Counted from the stretch's first letter, positions 1 to 9,197 are shown. The stretch is 64,000 nucleotides of DNA from Planktomarina sp. (GCA_017856985.1 JAFMEA010000001.1:1-64000), one strand, 5' to 3'. A program made the numbers and translations. Notes: generated by a model not told the origin, from the sequence alone.

Positions 1-93
1 TTAAGTTTCCTGAGCAGCCTAACCGGAAAGACATCTTCCTTGGGAAGTCTTGGTATACCTGAACGTGTACCCAGTGGCTTGAGTATAGATTAA
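1..93 (+). CDS. possible C-terminal end of an unidentified protein (cut by window edge)
   Basis: Frame 1 is open from the first base to a TAA at 91-93 and would give the last 30 residues of a protein, ending with the residues GIPERVPSGLSID. It would converge on the amidase gene, whose stop lies at 119-121. An open stretch of 30 codons can occur by chance, and I do not recognise the residues. This is a tentative partial gene; the alternative is plain intergenic DNA. Confidence 0.3.
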   Translation, partial: LSFLSSLTGKTSSLGSLGIPERVPSGLSID

Positions 94-118
94 GGTTTCA
101 AAGGTATTTTTATCCAAT

Positions 119-1549
119 TCAAATTGGATCAATCGGACCTAGGGGCCCACCTACTGTTAATTCAACCAGTCGTGCAGCAGACAAAAGCTTTGCCTCTCCG
201 CGTGGCCTACCTATCAACTGTAAGCCAACCGGCAATCCTCTTGGACCCAATCCCACTGGAACAGAAATGGATGGCAAGCCTGCCGTTGTGGCTAAAAATG
301 CAAATCGCAACCAATCCATGTAACCTGATAGTTTAACTCCACCAACATTATCTACCCACTCCTCAGACTGACTGTGAGGCATGCAACCAACAGTTGGGCA
401 GGCTAAAACATCGTATTTTTCGAAAAGCTTTACCATTCTATTATAGATTTTTGAGCGGTTAATATTTGCATCAATAATGTCATCTATTGATAGGGATTGT
501 CCAAAAGCTGTATTTTGAGCCAGGGTAGGTTTAAAATGGCGCTTAACCTCTTCCGGCAAGCCCCTGGCGGCTGTCGCCCACATCACCCCTCTGAGGGTAT
601 GGTAAGTTTTTTCAAGTTCTGAAAGGTCAGGGCAGGTTTCTTCAATCTCTGCTCCGTTGTTTTCTAGCATCAGCAAAATGCCACGCAGATGATTATCCAT
701 CTCCTTATCAACCTGCCCAAAACCTCCTAGGTCAGGAGAAAATGCTATGGCAAGTTTACTGGGAACATGCCTCACTGCATCTTGGTAAGAAGTTTTTGGG
801 TGAGGAAAAGAAATTGCAATTCTTGGATCATATCCAGACATAGCATCCAGAAAAAGCGCGCAATCCATAACAGATCGAGCCATCGGCCCCTGGGTCCCCT
901 CAATCATGAAAGCATTATCTTTATCCGGTCCCCCCGCAATACCGGGACTAGGCCGCAAACCAACAATACCGCAATAAGCAGCAGGCGTACGAAGGCTACC
1001 ACCATGATCACTTCCGTGACTAAGCCAGATCTCTCCCGTTGCAAGTGATGCCGCAGCACCACCAGATGACCCTCCAGCATTCAAACTCGTATCCCAGGGG
1101 TTCAGGGTTGGACCAAACACCTCGTTAAAAGTATTTCCACCAGCGCCAAATTCTGGGGTATTTGTTTTACCCAAAACAATTCCACCACGCGCCTCAAGAA
1201 GTTCTACAAGCGGATCACTTTCCTCCGGTATGAAATCAGAAAAACCCTTACTTCCATATGTTGTGCGAACACCGGCCACCATTTTTAAATCTTTAATTGT
1301 AATAGGGAGACCAGCTAACCATCCGTCGTGGCTATCTTCTGTGTTATCTAGAAATTTAGCTGCAGTTCTGGCGCGCTCTTCACAAAGCGTAGTTGTCGCA
1401 TTAATTATCTTGCCAGTTTGCGAAATTCGCTTTGTCGCTGCGTCAAGTAACTCACCAGAAGACACGTCACCATTTTTTAAAAGTTTAACGGCCTCATGTG
1501 CCTCATACTTGCACAACTCTGATCCAGAAAATTTTCTCTTTTTTTCCAT
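119..1549 (-). CDS. amidase (amidase signature family)
   Basis: The 476-residue protein has the amidase-signature fold elements. The catalytic lysine is K86 in TIKDL, the cis-serine is S161 in GGSSGGAAA, and the nucleophile is S185 in DHGGSLR. Enzymes of this family hydrolyse amide bonds in many substrates (simple amides, indoleacetamide, allophanate, or glutaminyl-tRNA in GatA). The length fits a stand-alone amidase. No gatB or gatC lies nearby, so GatA is unlikely. There is no signal peptide, so it should be cytoplasmic. The ATG at 1549 has only a weak ribosome site (AGAG). It lies 50 bases downstream of the HemY-like gene on the same strand and may be co-transcribed with it. The family is certain; the substrate is not visible from the sequence. 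Confidence 0.9.
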   Translation of the reverse strand: MEKKRKFSGSELCKYEAHEAVKLLKNGDVSSGELLDAATKRISQTGKIINATTTLCEERARTAAKFLDNTEDSHDGWLAGLPITIKDLKMVAGVRTTYGSKGFSDFIPEESDPLVELLEARGGIVLGKTNTPEFGAGGNTFNEVFGPTLNPWDTSLNAGGSSGGAAASLATGEIWLSHGSDHGGSLRTPAAYCGIVGLRPSPGIAGGPDKDNAFMIEGTQGPMARSVMDCALFLDAMSGYDPRIAISFPHPKTSYQDAVRHVPSKLAIAFSPDLGGFGQVDKEMDNHLRGILLMLENNGAEIEETCPDLSELEKTYHTLRGVMWATAARGLPEEVKRHFKPTLAQNTAFGQSLSIDDIIDANINRSKIYNRMVKLFEKYDVLACPTVGCMPHSQSEEWVDNVGGVKLSGYMDWLRFAFLATTAGLPSISVPVGLGPRGLPVGLQLIGRPRGEAKLLSAARLVELTVGGPLGPIDPI

Positions 1550-1599
1550 TATTTTACTCTGTGTTAATATTTTTTAGCTGTTGACGCTCAAGATTTTTT

Positions 1600-3051
1600 T
1601 TATTTATCTAATGTTTTAGTTTCACTTCTTGCTTCAGTTTCATTATCGAACCCACCTGATGTCACATCTTGGTCCACCTTAGCCATTTGGCCAACAATCA
1701 GTGGTAGCATTTCGGCGCTAACCGACTCGGATGGAGGTGGCCGCTTCCAACTTACGCTGTCTATAGCATCACAATTCAGACATACTGGTTCCCAGCTTTG
1801 ATACGTTTCACCACAGTTTTCGCAAATCCATTGGGGGTCCCGCTGTGCTGAAATTGCTTGAGTTAAAAGTTGCCGTACAGTTTGATCATCAGCACCTTCA
1901 CCTCGCTCAATGGCGGCCATTATAGTAAGTGAGCGCATTGTTGGATCAGATTTAGCTAGTCCCCTGAGTACCGAACGGGCTTTGGTGTAATTACTTGTGG
2001 CAATATTTAATTCGGCTAGTAGCATCTTAGTTTCAGGATGTTTGGGCATAGATTTAGTGAGTTTCTGAAACCTTTTTATTCGATCAAGGGGCGCCTCATC
2101 TGGTTCAATTTCCGCATAAACTGTTGCTAACTCTGGATGAGGGGCTAATTCCCAAGCAGCAAGCACAGTGCGGGTCGCAAGCTTTGGTTTTTCTTTTTTT
2201 ATTTGCCCACGCGCAACTAGCAAACTTGCAGGCACTAATGCTGGAGAAAGACGATTAGCCTCGACCGCCAGCTTATGGCTCTCATCAAAATTACCTTCCA
2301 CTTGTAGTTCCATCGCTTGAGATAAGGCAAAAATAGCATCTCGACGCTTATGTACATTTTTTGGGAGTGCACCGTGTTTTAGCTTTGCTTTTAGAGTATC
2401 TCGGATTCCCAACCAATCTTTCTGACTGGCTTGCAGTTTAAGCAGAACATCTTGAGTTTCTACATGTTTTGGTTTCAGTGCAAACGCGCGCTCTGCCAAT
2501 TTGAGCGCTGTTTCCATATCGCCAGACTGCAGTGTTTGTTTAAGTAGGCCATGAACGCCAACAAACCGTGTTTTTGGGTTTTCCAGTAGTTTTTTGTAAG
2601 TCGCCCGCGCAGTTTCCTTATCTCCAGAAGCAACTGCAGCTTGCGCTATAACCAAGTTCGTCAATTCTGGTTTCCCGAGTAGCTTATCAGCTTTCTTGGC
2701 TTTTGTCATAGCCTCGGCGCCATCGCCACTTGCCAAGGCCATCAATCCAGAAGAAAGCGCCTCAAAGCCACGTCGTTCACGATTGCGAAACAAGTATCGT
2801 GATAGTGCTGTTTCATCACCATTTAAGAAACGAAATACTGCAACAATAAGTCCAAAAACCTTGAGGAAAACCCACAGAACCACGGTAAATAAAATTCCTA
2901 ATATGGCGGCCTGAAGTGCGCCAAAAGATAATTCAAAACCTGCATATTCAATTGTTACGCCACCCTTTGACTCCAGTAGCCACACCGCACCAAGTGTAAT
3001 TACAATTACAGCCGTTAAAAAAAATAGAATTTTTATAAGTGACCAAAGCAT
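1600..3051 (-). CDS. HemY-like inner-membrane TPR protein with C-terminal zinc-ribbon motif
   Basis: The 483-residue protein starts with two membrane helices (about 5-25 and 45-70), followed by helical TPR-like repeats. This is the arrangement of HemY, the membrane protein encoded with hemD and hemX in many proteobacteria; its biochemical role is unsettled. Near the C-terminus C410/C413 and C424/C427 form a CxxC-x10-CxxC zinc-ribbon or rubredoxin-like pattern, with tryptophans on either side. The tail of about 45 residues is acidic and probably disordered. It is the third gene of a leftward hemD-mitofilin-hemY block and starts 10 bases after the stop of the upstream gene. It must not be confused with the protoporphyrinogen oxidase that is also called HemY in Gram-positive bacteria. 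Confidence 0.85.
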   Translation of the reverse strand: MLWSLIKILFFLTAVIVITLGAVWLLESKGGVTIEYAGFELSFGALQAAILGILFTVVLWVFLKVFGLIVAVFRFLNGDETALSRYLFRNRERRGFEALSSGLMALASGDGAEAMTKAKKADKLLGKPELTNLVIAQAAVASGDKETARATYKKLLENPKTRFVGVHGLLKQTLQSGDMETALKLAERAFALKPKHVETQDVLLKLQASQKDWLGIRDTLKAKLKHGALPKNVHKRRDAIFALSQAMELQVEGNFDESHKLAVEANRLSPALVPASLLVARGQIKKEKPKLATRTVLAAWELAPHPELATVYAEIEPDEAPLDRIKRFQKLTKSMPKHPETKMLLAELNIATSNYTKARSVLRGLAKSDPTMRSLTIMAAIERGEGADDQTVRQLLTQAISAQRDPQWICENCGETYQSWEPVCLNCDAIDSVSWKRPPPSESVSAEMLPLIVGQMAKVDQDVTSGGFDNETEARSETKTLDK

Positions 3052-3061
3052 CCTATTTTTC

Positions 3062-4231
3062 CTAATTGATTATCAGGTTGTCAGAAATTTTAGCTAATTC
3101 TTCCAACACACGAATGCGGCTCTCAGCAGCCAACGACCAGTCTTTTAAAGCAGATTGTCCAACATCTGTAAGCGTCTTAATTTCTATAAGTGCAGCACCT
3201 ATGTCTCCATCGCTCACCGCAGCTTGTGCTCGGGAAAGCACGGCATCAGCCGAAACACCCTCCTGTGGGGTTAAAGAGCGAAAACCAAGCTGAGCTTTTA
3301 CAAAGGACCAAACCGCACCCTCATTTTCAGAAGTTACCTGTTCGTTTCTTATTTTTTTTAGTGCTGTGCGTGCCGCAGCAGAAAACTGGTTTTGTAGCAA
3401 CTTTAAACTTGCCACCCCACTTTCGGCATTATCAACAATAGCCGGTGAAAGACTTAAGTCAGTAGAACGACTAAGTTCAGCCAGAATTGTTTGATACCCC
3501 AAACCACTCTCTACTAATACCTGAATTTTATCTATGGCGCTGGAAGTCAGTCCACTTTTGGCAATTTCATTAGCGTTTCGTTCTTCAACTTTTATTTGTC
3601 GTTTAACTTCTCGGACCTGAGTTCGCAGATCATCGGATAATTTGTTAATTTGAATGCGCTGACCCTCTAGGTCAGCCTGAATTTTTGAAACGGCCTGTTG
3701 ATAAGCTTCAGTTTCAGCTGAGGAGACAAGGTTGGTAAATGAGCCACTTTCAAGTGCTTCGATACGACGATTAAACATCTCTGACTGCTTCGATTGCAGC
3801 GCGCTCAGTTCAGTTAAATTGGATTCAATCTTAACTAAGGCTGGGTTAACTACTTCGAGGATCCCAATTCTATTTTTTTTTGGGTCATTGTCCTCAAGGG
3901 CAGCCACTTGAGCGCTTAACTTTTTAAATTTGTCTTCAAGGCCAGACTGCGAAAGTCGTAACGACCCGATTGTGTCAGTGGATTCAAAATATTTGGGTAG
4001 AACAAAGAAACCGAGGCCAACGAGACCAAGAAAAAATATTCCAAGAATAATAAACAGGCTGCCAAGTTTTGACTTTTTTGAACCGTAATTGGAGGCCTTT
4101 TCTTCAGAGCTCACAGTGGAGAAATCCGGTGGCTCTTTACCAACCTGGGTCGAGCCTACGTCTGTTACAATGGCCTCCTCGACAACCACATCATCGATTT
4201 TAAATTTTTTATTTACCTTCTTATCTGCCAA
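3062..4231 (-). CDS. mitofilin-like (COG4223-type) inner-membrane protein
   Basis: The 389-residue protein has a charged cytoplasmic N-terminus, one membrane helix at about 58-77, and then a long stretch of heptad-like helical sequence (about 90-230) that should form a coiled coil in the periplasm. The C-terminal part is helical. This matches the alphaproteobacterial relatives of mitochondrial Mic60/mitofilin, which sit between hemD and hemY and are thought to shape the membrane. Its position between those two genes supports the call. The family is assigned from architecture and neighbourhood; no catalytic motif is expected. Confidence 0.8.
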   Translation of the reverse strand: MADKKVNKKFKIDDVVVEEAIVTDVGSTQVGKEPPDFSTVSSEEKASNYGSKKSKLGSLFIILGIFFLGLVGLGFFVLPKYFESTDTIGSLRLSQSGLEDKFKKLSAQVAALEDNDPKKNRIGILEVVNPALVKIESNLTELSALQSKQSEMFNRRIEALESGSFTNLVSSAETEAYQQAVSKIQADLEGQRIQINKLSDDLRTQVREVKRQIKVEERNANEIAKSGLTSSAIDKIQVLVESGLGYQTILAELSRSTDLSLSPAIVDNAESGVASLKLLQNQFSAAARTALKKIRNEQVTSENEGAVWSFVKAQLGFRSLTPQEGVSADAVLSRAQAAVSDGDIGAALIEIKTLTDVGQSALKDWSLAAESRIRVLEELAKISDNLIIN

Positions 4232-4288
4232 AAAAACTACCTATTTCTTTCTACAATTTACCTGTCTTAGTTTTTCAAACTAAACCCA

Positions 4289-4993
4289 TTAATCGATTTT
4301 TATTCTCATGAGCGGGACTATAGCTTCAAGCATAGAGCGCGCATCAGGCTGAAGGGAAACTATAATCTGACCAAAGCCCGCTTTTTCGCAGTATTTTGCT
4401 ACATTTTCACTAATTACAACGGCCGTATGCCGAGTCCAGCTATATTTCATTTTACAAAAGCTTTGGGCGCTCCGGGTTGAAAAAAGGGGGACAACCACAT
4501 CCCTTCCAGCTTGCAGAAGGTTTTGGGTTTCTGGCTTAAGTGGTTGTTCAGTTTGATGGTATGTAATCAAATTTTTTATTTTTAATTCTGTACCAAGAAA
4601 GTGGTTACTAAAATCGATAGTAGTAAAAGAGCCGCGAACATGTACCAACAGTCCTTTTGGTGAAATTTTAGCCAGGGCGTTAGCAAGTTCTTTAGCTGTT
4701 TTACCCATATTTTTTGCCACAAGACCACACTCACAGGCTAGACGCGTGGTAGAGCTACCGACACAATATGCCGGAAAGCCACACTCAATTAACCCAGCGG
4801 GTAGATGTCTAAGGGCATTTTTTGACGTAATCAAAATCCCTCTGACATTTGAAAAATCAAAAGTCACGTCTAATGCATTAATCTGCAAAATTGGGTCAAT
4901 TAAAATTTTTTCTGGTTTCACGCCTGCATTTTCAAGATCCTTAGCAAACCTTAATGCCTGATCAATAGGCCGTGTAACCAATATTTGAGGCAT
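4289..4993 (-). CDS. hemD: uroporphyrinogen-III synthase
   Basis: The 234-residue protein fits HemD, which closes hydroxymethylbilane into uroporphyrinogen III for haem, sirohaem and cobalamin. The start LVTRP is typical of the family, as is the two-domain alpha/beta layout with a middle LLVHVRG segment. HemD sequences diverge strongly, so length and neighbours (HemY-like, mitofilin-like) carry much of the weight. The ATG at 4993 is preceded by a perfect AAGGAGG ribosome site four bases away. It heads the leftward haem block and is divergent from gpsA. No hemC is next to it. Confidence 0.85.
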   Translation of the reverse strand: MPQILVTRPIDQALRFAKDLENAGVKPEKILIDPILQINALDVTFDFSNVRGILITSKNALRHLPAGLIECGFPAYCVGSSTTRLACECGLVAKNMGKTAKELANALAKISPKGLLVHVRGSFTTIDFSNHFLGTELKIKNLITYHQTEQPLKPETQNLLQAGRDVVVPLFSTRSAQSFCKMKYSWTRHTAVVISENVAKYCEKAGFGQIIVSLQPDARSMLEAIVPLMRIKID

Positions 4994-5069
4994 TGAGCCT
5001 CCTTAGGATTGAGCAAAAACTGAAGTAGTGTTATGATTTAACTTAGATTCAATCAATAGGAACAAAGCA

Positions 5070-5159
5070 ATGACTAACATTAGCAGTACGTTAATTCCAA
5101 GTCTATTGTACTCCAAACTTATGTCTATAAATGTCCAATCTAAAGAGCAAAAACCATGA
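5070..5159 (+). CDS. 29-codon ORF overlapping the gpsA start; possible leader or gene remnant
   Basis: An ATG at 5070 with AGG nine bases upstream opens a 29-residue frame that stops at TGA 5157-5159. That stop overlaps the gpsA ATG in an ATGA arrangement, as coupled genes often do. The residues (start MTNISSTLIP, end SKEQKP) match no family I know. In related Rhodobacterales I would expect tsaD at this spot, so this could be what is left after an internal deletion. It could also be a leader peptide or chance. Confidence 0.25.
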   Translation: MTNISSTLIPSLLYSKLMSINVQSKEQKP

Positions 5160-6130
5160 CTATTTGCATACTTGGGGCCGGTGCTTTCGGTACAGCTTTG
5201 GCGATCGCCTTGTCAGGTAACGAAAAAGTGCAGCTATGGGGTCGTAATGAAAAGTCCACGCGCACCATTAAAGAAACTCGTAAAAACTCAAAACTACCAG
5301 GTCACGAATTAGGACCCAATGTTTCCGTAACGAGCGATTTAAACGAGGCACTGCAGGGTTCCAGTTTGGTTCTTTGCGCCGTTCCCCTTCAAAATACACA
5401 CCAGGTTTTGCAAAACATTTCTAGATATCTAGAAGGCCAAGCTCTAATCGGTTGCAGCAAAGGAATTGACCTGGATAGTGGGCTTGGTGGCTATTCCATA
5501 TTAAAAAGCTTGTATCCAGATGGCCCAGTTGGAATCCTCACCGGCCCAAGCTTTGCGGTAGATATAGCCAAGGGCCTGCCAACCGCCCTGACTCTAGCCT
5601 CTAATGAAAACGACGACCTTGGTGAATGGCAAATTAAGCTATCAAATGGTACCTTAAGGATTTATATATCACACGATCCCATTGGTGCAGAAATTGGTGG
5701 AGCTTTGAAAAATGTTATCGCCATCGCTTGTGGCGCCGCTGTTGGCGCCGGCTTAGGAGAGAGCGCAAGGGCCGCCCTGATAACAAGAGGCCATGCAGAA
5801 ATAATTCGATACGCGATGCGGCTTGGGGCACAGGCTGAAACACTGGCTGGCCTTTCTGGCTTTGGTGACCTTTGCCTAACTTGTACATCAAATAAGTCGC
5901 GAAATTACTGCTACGGTATGGAACTCAGTGGAACAAAGGGCTTGGACCCAAGCCGCACTATAGAAGGAAAAGCAACTGCACTGGCGATGGTTCCCATTTT
6001 AAAGCGTTTAGATATTGAAATGCCTATTACTGAAGCTGTTGCAAAACTTTGTTCTGGAACAGCCAATGTTTCAGAAGTCATGGCTGACATCATGGCACGG
6101 CCACTTAAAAAAGAAATACAATGCGTGTAG
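5156..6130 (+). CDS. gpsA: glycerol-3-phosphate dehydrogenase [NAD(P)+]
   Basis: The 324-residue cytoplasmic enzyme reduces dihydroxyacetone phosphate to sn-glycerol 3-phosphate for phospholipid synthesis. The N-terminal Rossmann motif GAGAFGTA is at 7-14. The family segment TGPSFA is at 129-134, and the catalytic lysine is K185 in GGALKNV. The C-terminal helical domain carries the usual GLSGFGDL stretch. The length is normal. The start overlaps a 29-codon ORF by four bases, and its end overlaps the yciI remnant by ten, so the three appear to be one transcript. tsaD is not found upstream, unlike in many relatives. Confidence 0.96.
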   Translation: MTICILGAGAFGTALAIALSGNEKVQLWGRNEKSTRTIKETRKNSKLPGHELGPNVSVTSDLNEALQGSSLVLCAVPLQNTHQVLQNISRYLEGQALIGCSKGIDLDSGLGGYSILKSLYPDGPVGILTGPSFAVDIAKGLPTALTLASNENDDLGEWQIKLSNGTLRIYISHDPIGAEIGGALKNVIAIACGAAVGAGLGESARAALITRGHAEIIRYAMRLGAQAETLAGLSGFGDLCLTCTSNKSRNYCYGMELSGTKGLDPSRTIEGKATALAMVPILKRLDIEMPITEAVAKLCSGTANVSEVMADIMARPLKKEIQCV

Positions 6131-6393
6131 TGCTCATGGCCCATGATAAAACTGATCGCCTCACCGTTCAGGTTTTAAACCGAGAGGCTCACCTACAATA
6201 TATCAAAAAGACAGGAGTTGTAGACATGGCGGGACCCCTACTTGATGGTAGTGGTCAAATGTGAATATCCCTAATTATCTTGGAAGTGAAAAGTATGGCT
6301 GAGGCAACGGCTTGGGCCACAAACGATCCCTATAGTCAGTCAAATTTATCTGAAAGCGCAAAACTTGTCGAATGGAATAAGCTAATTGGTTAA
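6121..6393 (+). pseudogene. YciI-family protein gene interrupted by in-frame TGA
   Basis: From the ATG at 6121 the frame reads MRVVLMAHDK and on through EAHLQYIKKTGVV to AGPLLDGSGQM, which is the N-terminal half of a YciI-like protein. It then meets TGA at 6262-6264. The same frame continues without a shift through SLIILEV, WATNDPYSQSNL and ends VEWNKLIG at TAA 6391-6393. The total of 90 codons is the normal family length. The interruption falls where relatives have an ordinary residue just before the SLI strand. YciI proteins are small ferredoxin-like-fold proteins of poorly known function. I read this as a recent nonsense mutation or a sequencing error. The gene starts inside the last codons of gpsA. 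Confidence 0.8.
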
Positions 6394-6414
6394 GTAAGAT
6401 TAACTCACCAACAT

Positions 6415-6455
6415 TTAAAGAAAAGGGCGCAACTTACCGGCGCCCTCTTCTTTAA
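6415..6455. terminator. bidirectional intrinsic terminator between gpsA-yciI and ahcY
   Basis: The arms TTAAAGAAAAGGGCGC (6415-6430) and GCGCCCTCTTCTTTAA (6440-6455) pair over 16 positions with one mismatch and leave a 9-base loop. The GC-rich core is flanked by A-rich and T-rich sides, so it can work in both directions. It sits between two convergent genes, as expected for a shared terminator. Confidence 0.8.
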
Positions 6456-6472
6456 AATGGTCCTTGAGCGTA

Positions 6473-7864
6473 CTAGTAGCGATAGTGCTCTGGCTTAAAT
6501 GGGCCATCAGTTCCAACGCCAATATAGTCAGCCTGCTCCTTGTTAAGCGAAGACAACTTCACACCAATACGATCTAGGTGAAGTCGAGCCACTTTTTCGT
6601 CGAGGTGCTTGGGCAAGATATACACGTCATTGTTGTAATCATCGCCTTTGGTCCACAGCTCGATCTGCGCCAAAACTTGGTTGGTGAATGAAGCTGACAT
6701 CACGAATGATGGATGGCCTGTCGCATTGCCAAGGTTCAACAAACGGCCTTCGGACAGTAGGATCAAGCGATTGCCGTTCGGCATTTCGATCATATCGACC
6801 TGCTCTTTAATGTTGGTCCACTTATGATTTTTTAAGTTTGCTACCTGGATTTCATTATCAAAGTGACCAATGTTTCCAACTATAGCCATGTCTTTCATCT
6901 CACGCATGTGCTCGATACGGATCACGTCTTTGTTTCCAGTAGTGGTGATAAAAATATCCGCGCTTGAAACAACATCTTCGATTAAAACAACCTCAAACCC
7001 GTCCATAGCAGCTTGCAACGCACATATCGGATCAACTTCCGTTACCTTCACGCGTGCTCCGGCGCCACTTAAAGAAGCCGCAGAGCCTTTACCAACATCA
7101 CCATAGCCGAGAACTACCGCTACCTTACCAGCCATCATCGTATCAGTTGCCCGACGGATACCGTCAACCAAAGATTCCTTGCAGCCATATTTGTTATCGA
7201 ATTTTGATTTAGTTACTGAATCATTCACATTAATCGCTGGAAATGGCAGTTGACCCTGCTTGACCAATTCATAAAGGCGGTGAACTCCGGTTGTTGTTTC
7301 CTCAGATACGCCCTGAATGGCAGCACGAGTTTTGACGAACCAGCCAGGTGTCTTTGCCATACGCTTCTTAATCTGTGCAAATACCGCTTCCTCCTCTTCA
7401 GAGGTCGGAACTTCAATTAGATCAGTTTCACCTTCTTCAACGCGTGCTCCCAAAAGAACGTATAATGTAGCGTCACCACCATCATCCAAGATCATGTTGG
7501 CTCCATCTGGGAACATAAACGAGCGATCAAGGTAATCCCAATGCTCTGTTAAAGACTGGCCCTTAATTGCAAACACAGGTGTACCACCTTCAGCGATAAC
7601 CGCCGCCGCATGATCTTGGGTTGAAAAAATATTACACGAGGCCCATCGTACGTCAGCACCTAACTCCACAAGCGTTTCAATCAGAACAGCTGTTTGGATG
7701 GTCATGTGTAGTGAGCCAACGATCCGAGATCCCTTTAGCGGCTGGCTTTCACCATATTCTTTACGCAAAGCCATAAGGCCTGGCATTTCAGTTTCTGCGA
7801 TATCTAATTCTTTGCGGCCAAACCCAGCCAATGCAATGTCTTTTACTATATAGTCATTTTCCAT
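6473..7864 (-). CDS. ahcY: adenosylhomocysteinase
   Basis: The 463-residue enzyme splits S-adenosylhomocysteine into adenosine and homocysteine and so relieves product inhibition of methyltransferases. Visible marks are the substrate segment [12 protein letters not shown], the catalytic stretch [11 protein letters not shown], the NAD-binding loop [10 protein letters not shown], and the C-terminal end HYRY typical of the family. Length and spacing are normal. It stands alone, facing left, with a strong shared terminator beyond its stop and the HD-domain gene divergent upstream. Linkage to the regBA-senC cluster is usual in this order. I looked for a SAH or SAM riboswitch in the 142 bases upstream and did not see one. 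Confidence 0.98.
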   Translation of the reverse strand: MENDYIVKDIALAGFGRKELDIAETEMPGLMALRKEYGESQPLKGSRIVGSLHMTIQTAVLIETLVELGADVRWASCNIFSTQDHAAAVIAEGGTPVFAIKGQSLTEHWDYLDRSFMFPDGANMILDDGGDATLYVLLGARVEEGETDLIEVPTSEEEEAVFAQIKKRMAKTPGWFVKTRAAIQGVSEETTTGVHRLYELVKQGQLPFPAINVNDSVTKSKFDNKYGCKESLVDGIRRATDTMMAGKVAVVLGYGDVGKGSAASLSGAGARVKVTEVDPICALQAAMDGFEVVLIEDVVSSADIFITTTGNKDVIRIEHMREMKDMAIVGNIGHFDNEIQVANLKNHKWTNIKEQVDMIEMPNGNRLILLSEGRLLNLGNATGHPSFVMSASFTNQVLAQIELWTKGDDYNNDVYILPKHLDEKVARLHLDRIGVKLSSLNKEQADYIGVGTDGPFKPEHYRY

Positions 7865-8007
7865 TTTTTTATATGTTCCTAGTGTAAAGATTGTTTAATG
7901 ATTTCGAAATTTTTTAGTTTTAATAATTTGGTGCCAGTTACCATCAGCAGGACATTTGGACAATAGTAGAACAAATATATTAAGATTAATTTGAGGAGCA
8001 GAGATTA

Positions 8008-8598
8008 ATGATACAAAATAGAGCATGGCAACGAATGCTATCCGGTCGTAGGTTAGATCTTCTTGATCCCACAGCCGTTGATATTGAGGTTGAAGATATC
8101 GCACACGGCCTAGCATTTGTGGCGCGATGGAACGGTCAAACAATCGGCGAATTTCCTTACTCTGTTGCAGAACACTCACTTTTAGTTGAGGAAATTTTCA
8201 CTCGCCTCAACCCAAAAGCAAAGCCTGCTCAACGACTTATTGCACTTCTCCACGATGCTCCTGAATATGTCATTGGAGATATGATATCTCCAGTTAAGGC
8301 CTCCGTTGGTCCTGGTTACGATCAGCTGGATAAACGCCTAGCCGCTGCAATCCACATGCGGTTTGGATTATCCACAATCATACCTGCTGCGCTTAAAAAA
8401 CAAATTAAGAAAGCAGATAAAGTAAGTGCTTGGCTTGAAGCCACACAACTTGCAGGCTTTTCCAAGTTAGAGGCTGATAAGTTATTTGGAAAAGTAGATG
8501 AGAAAATAATGAGGGAGCTTAAAGTGGTTTTAAGGCCCCCCGTTGAGGTGCGACACGAATTCATGCGCCAACACGCAAACCTATTGAGTAAAATTTAA
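8008..8598 (+). CDS. HD-domain phosphohydrolase (YfbR-like)
   Basis: The 196-residue protein carries the metal-binding HD signature: AEHSLLVEE supplies the first histidine, LLHDAPEYVIGD the HD pair, and a later aspartate completes the site. The motif order and size resemble YfbR-type 5'-nucleotidases, which dephosphorylate deoxynucleoside monophosphates, but the substrate here is inferred only from that resemblance. The ATG at 8008 has a good GAGGAG site ten bases upstream. It is divergent from ahcY and convergent with regA. No membrane segment or signal peptide is present. Confidence 0.85.
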   Translation: MIQNRAWQRMLSGRRLDLLDPTAVDIEVEDIAHGLAFVARWNGQTIGEFPYSVAEHSLLVEEIFTRLNPKAKPAQRLIALLHDAPEYVIGDMISPVKASVGPGYDQLDKRLAAAIHMRFGLSTIIPAALKKQIKKADKVSAWLEATQLAGFSKLEADKLFGKVDEKIMRELKVVLRPPVEVRHEFMRQHANLLSKI

Positions 8599-8645
8599 TA
8601 CCAATTTTTAGTTGTTTTATATTCAAACAAGAAAAACCTTTTAGA

Positions 8646-9197
8646 TCAACGTGGGCTCCGTTTAGCTAAAATACGCTGGAGGGTCCTACGGTGCATACTA
8701 AGTCTCCGTGCCGTCTCACTTACATTTCTATCACACAGTTCATAAACTCTTTGTATATGCTCCCAGCGAACCCGATCCGCTGACATCGGGTTTTCAGGCG
8801 GTGGTGGGAGATCGTCTCCACTAGCTAAAAGTGCATTTGTAATATCAGTCGCATCAGCTGGTTTTGAGAGATAATCAGTGGCACCAATTTTAACAGCAGC
8901 AACTGCTGTAGCTATTGCACCATAGCCAGTAAGAACCACAACACGACTATCCGGACGCTTTGCACGCAAGGTCTCAACAACATCCAGGCCGTTTCCATCC
9001 TCCAACCTTAAATCTACAACAGCATATGCCGGAGGCCTTGCAGTTGCGATTGCACAGCCAGCTGCCACTGACCCTGCCTGCTCCACTGAAAAACCTCTTT
9101 TGTCCATAGCTTTAGCAAGGCGTTTCAAAAACGGCTCATCGTCATCCACCAAAAGCAATGATCTATCTTCACCAATTTCAAGTTGTCCAGTTACCAT
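8646..9197 (-). CDS. regA: redox response regulator RegA/PrrA
   Basis: The 183-residue regulator has a receiver domain with the acidic cluster DDD (18-20), phospho-acceptor D62 in VVDLRLEDG, and conserved K112. A proline hinge follows (PPPPEN, about 135), then a short Fis-type helix-turn-helix in the last 30 residues. This compact form is typical of RegA/PrrA/ActR, which responds to the kinase RegB and controls respiration, carbon and nitrogen fixation and photosynthesis genes in relatives. It lies 56 bases downstream of senC on the same strand, with regB divergent beyond senC. No photosynthesis genes occur in the window, so its local targets are unknown. Confidence 0.96.
   Translation of the reverse strand: MVTGQLEIGEDRSLLLVDDDEPFLKRLAKAMDKRGFSVEQAGSVAAGCAIATARPPAYAVVDLRLEDGNGLDVVETLRAKRPDSRVVVLTGYGAIATAVAAVKIGATDYLSKPADATDITNALLASGDDLPPPPENPMSADRVRWEHIQRVYELCDRNVSETARRLSMHRRTLQRILAKRSPR

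Noticed and set aside
6262..6264. TGA in yciI as a selenocysteine codon
   Set aside because: No clear stem-loop with an apical G follows the TGA, YciI is not a selenoprotein family that I know, and no selenocysteine machinery gene is in the window.
7865..8007. SAM or SAH riboswitch before ahcY
   Set aside because: The reverse-strand leader lacks the conserved cores I know for these classes; it is AT-rich without a convincing pairing pattern.
8599..8645. Terminator hairpin between the HD-domain gene and regA
   Set aside because: TTGTTT/AAACAA can pair over six bases but the stem is only A-T and has no T-run of note; too weak to call.
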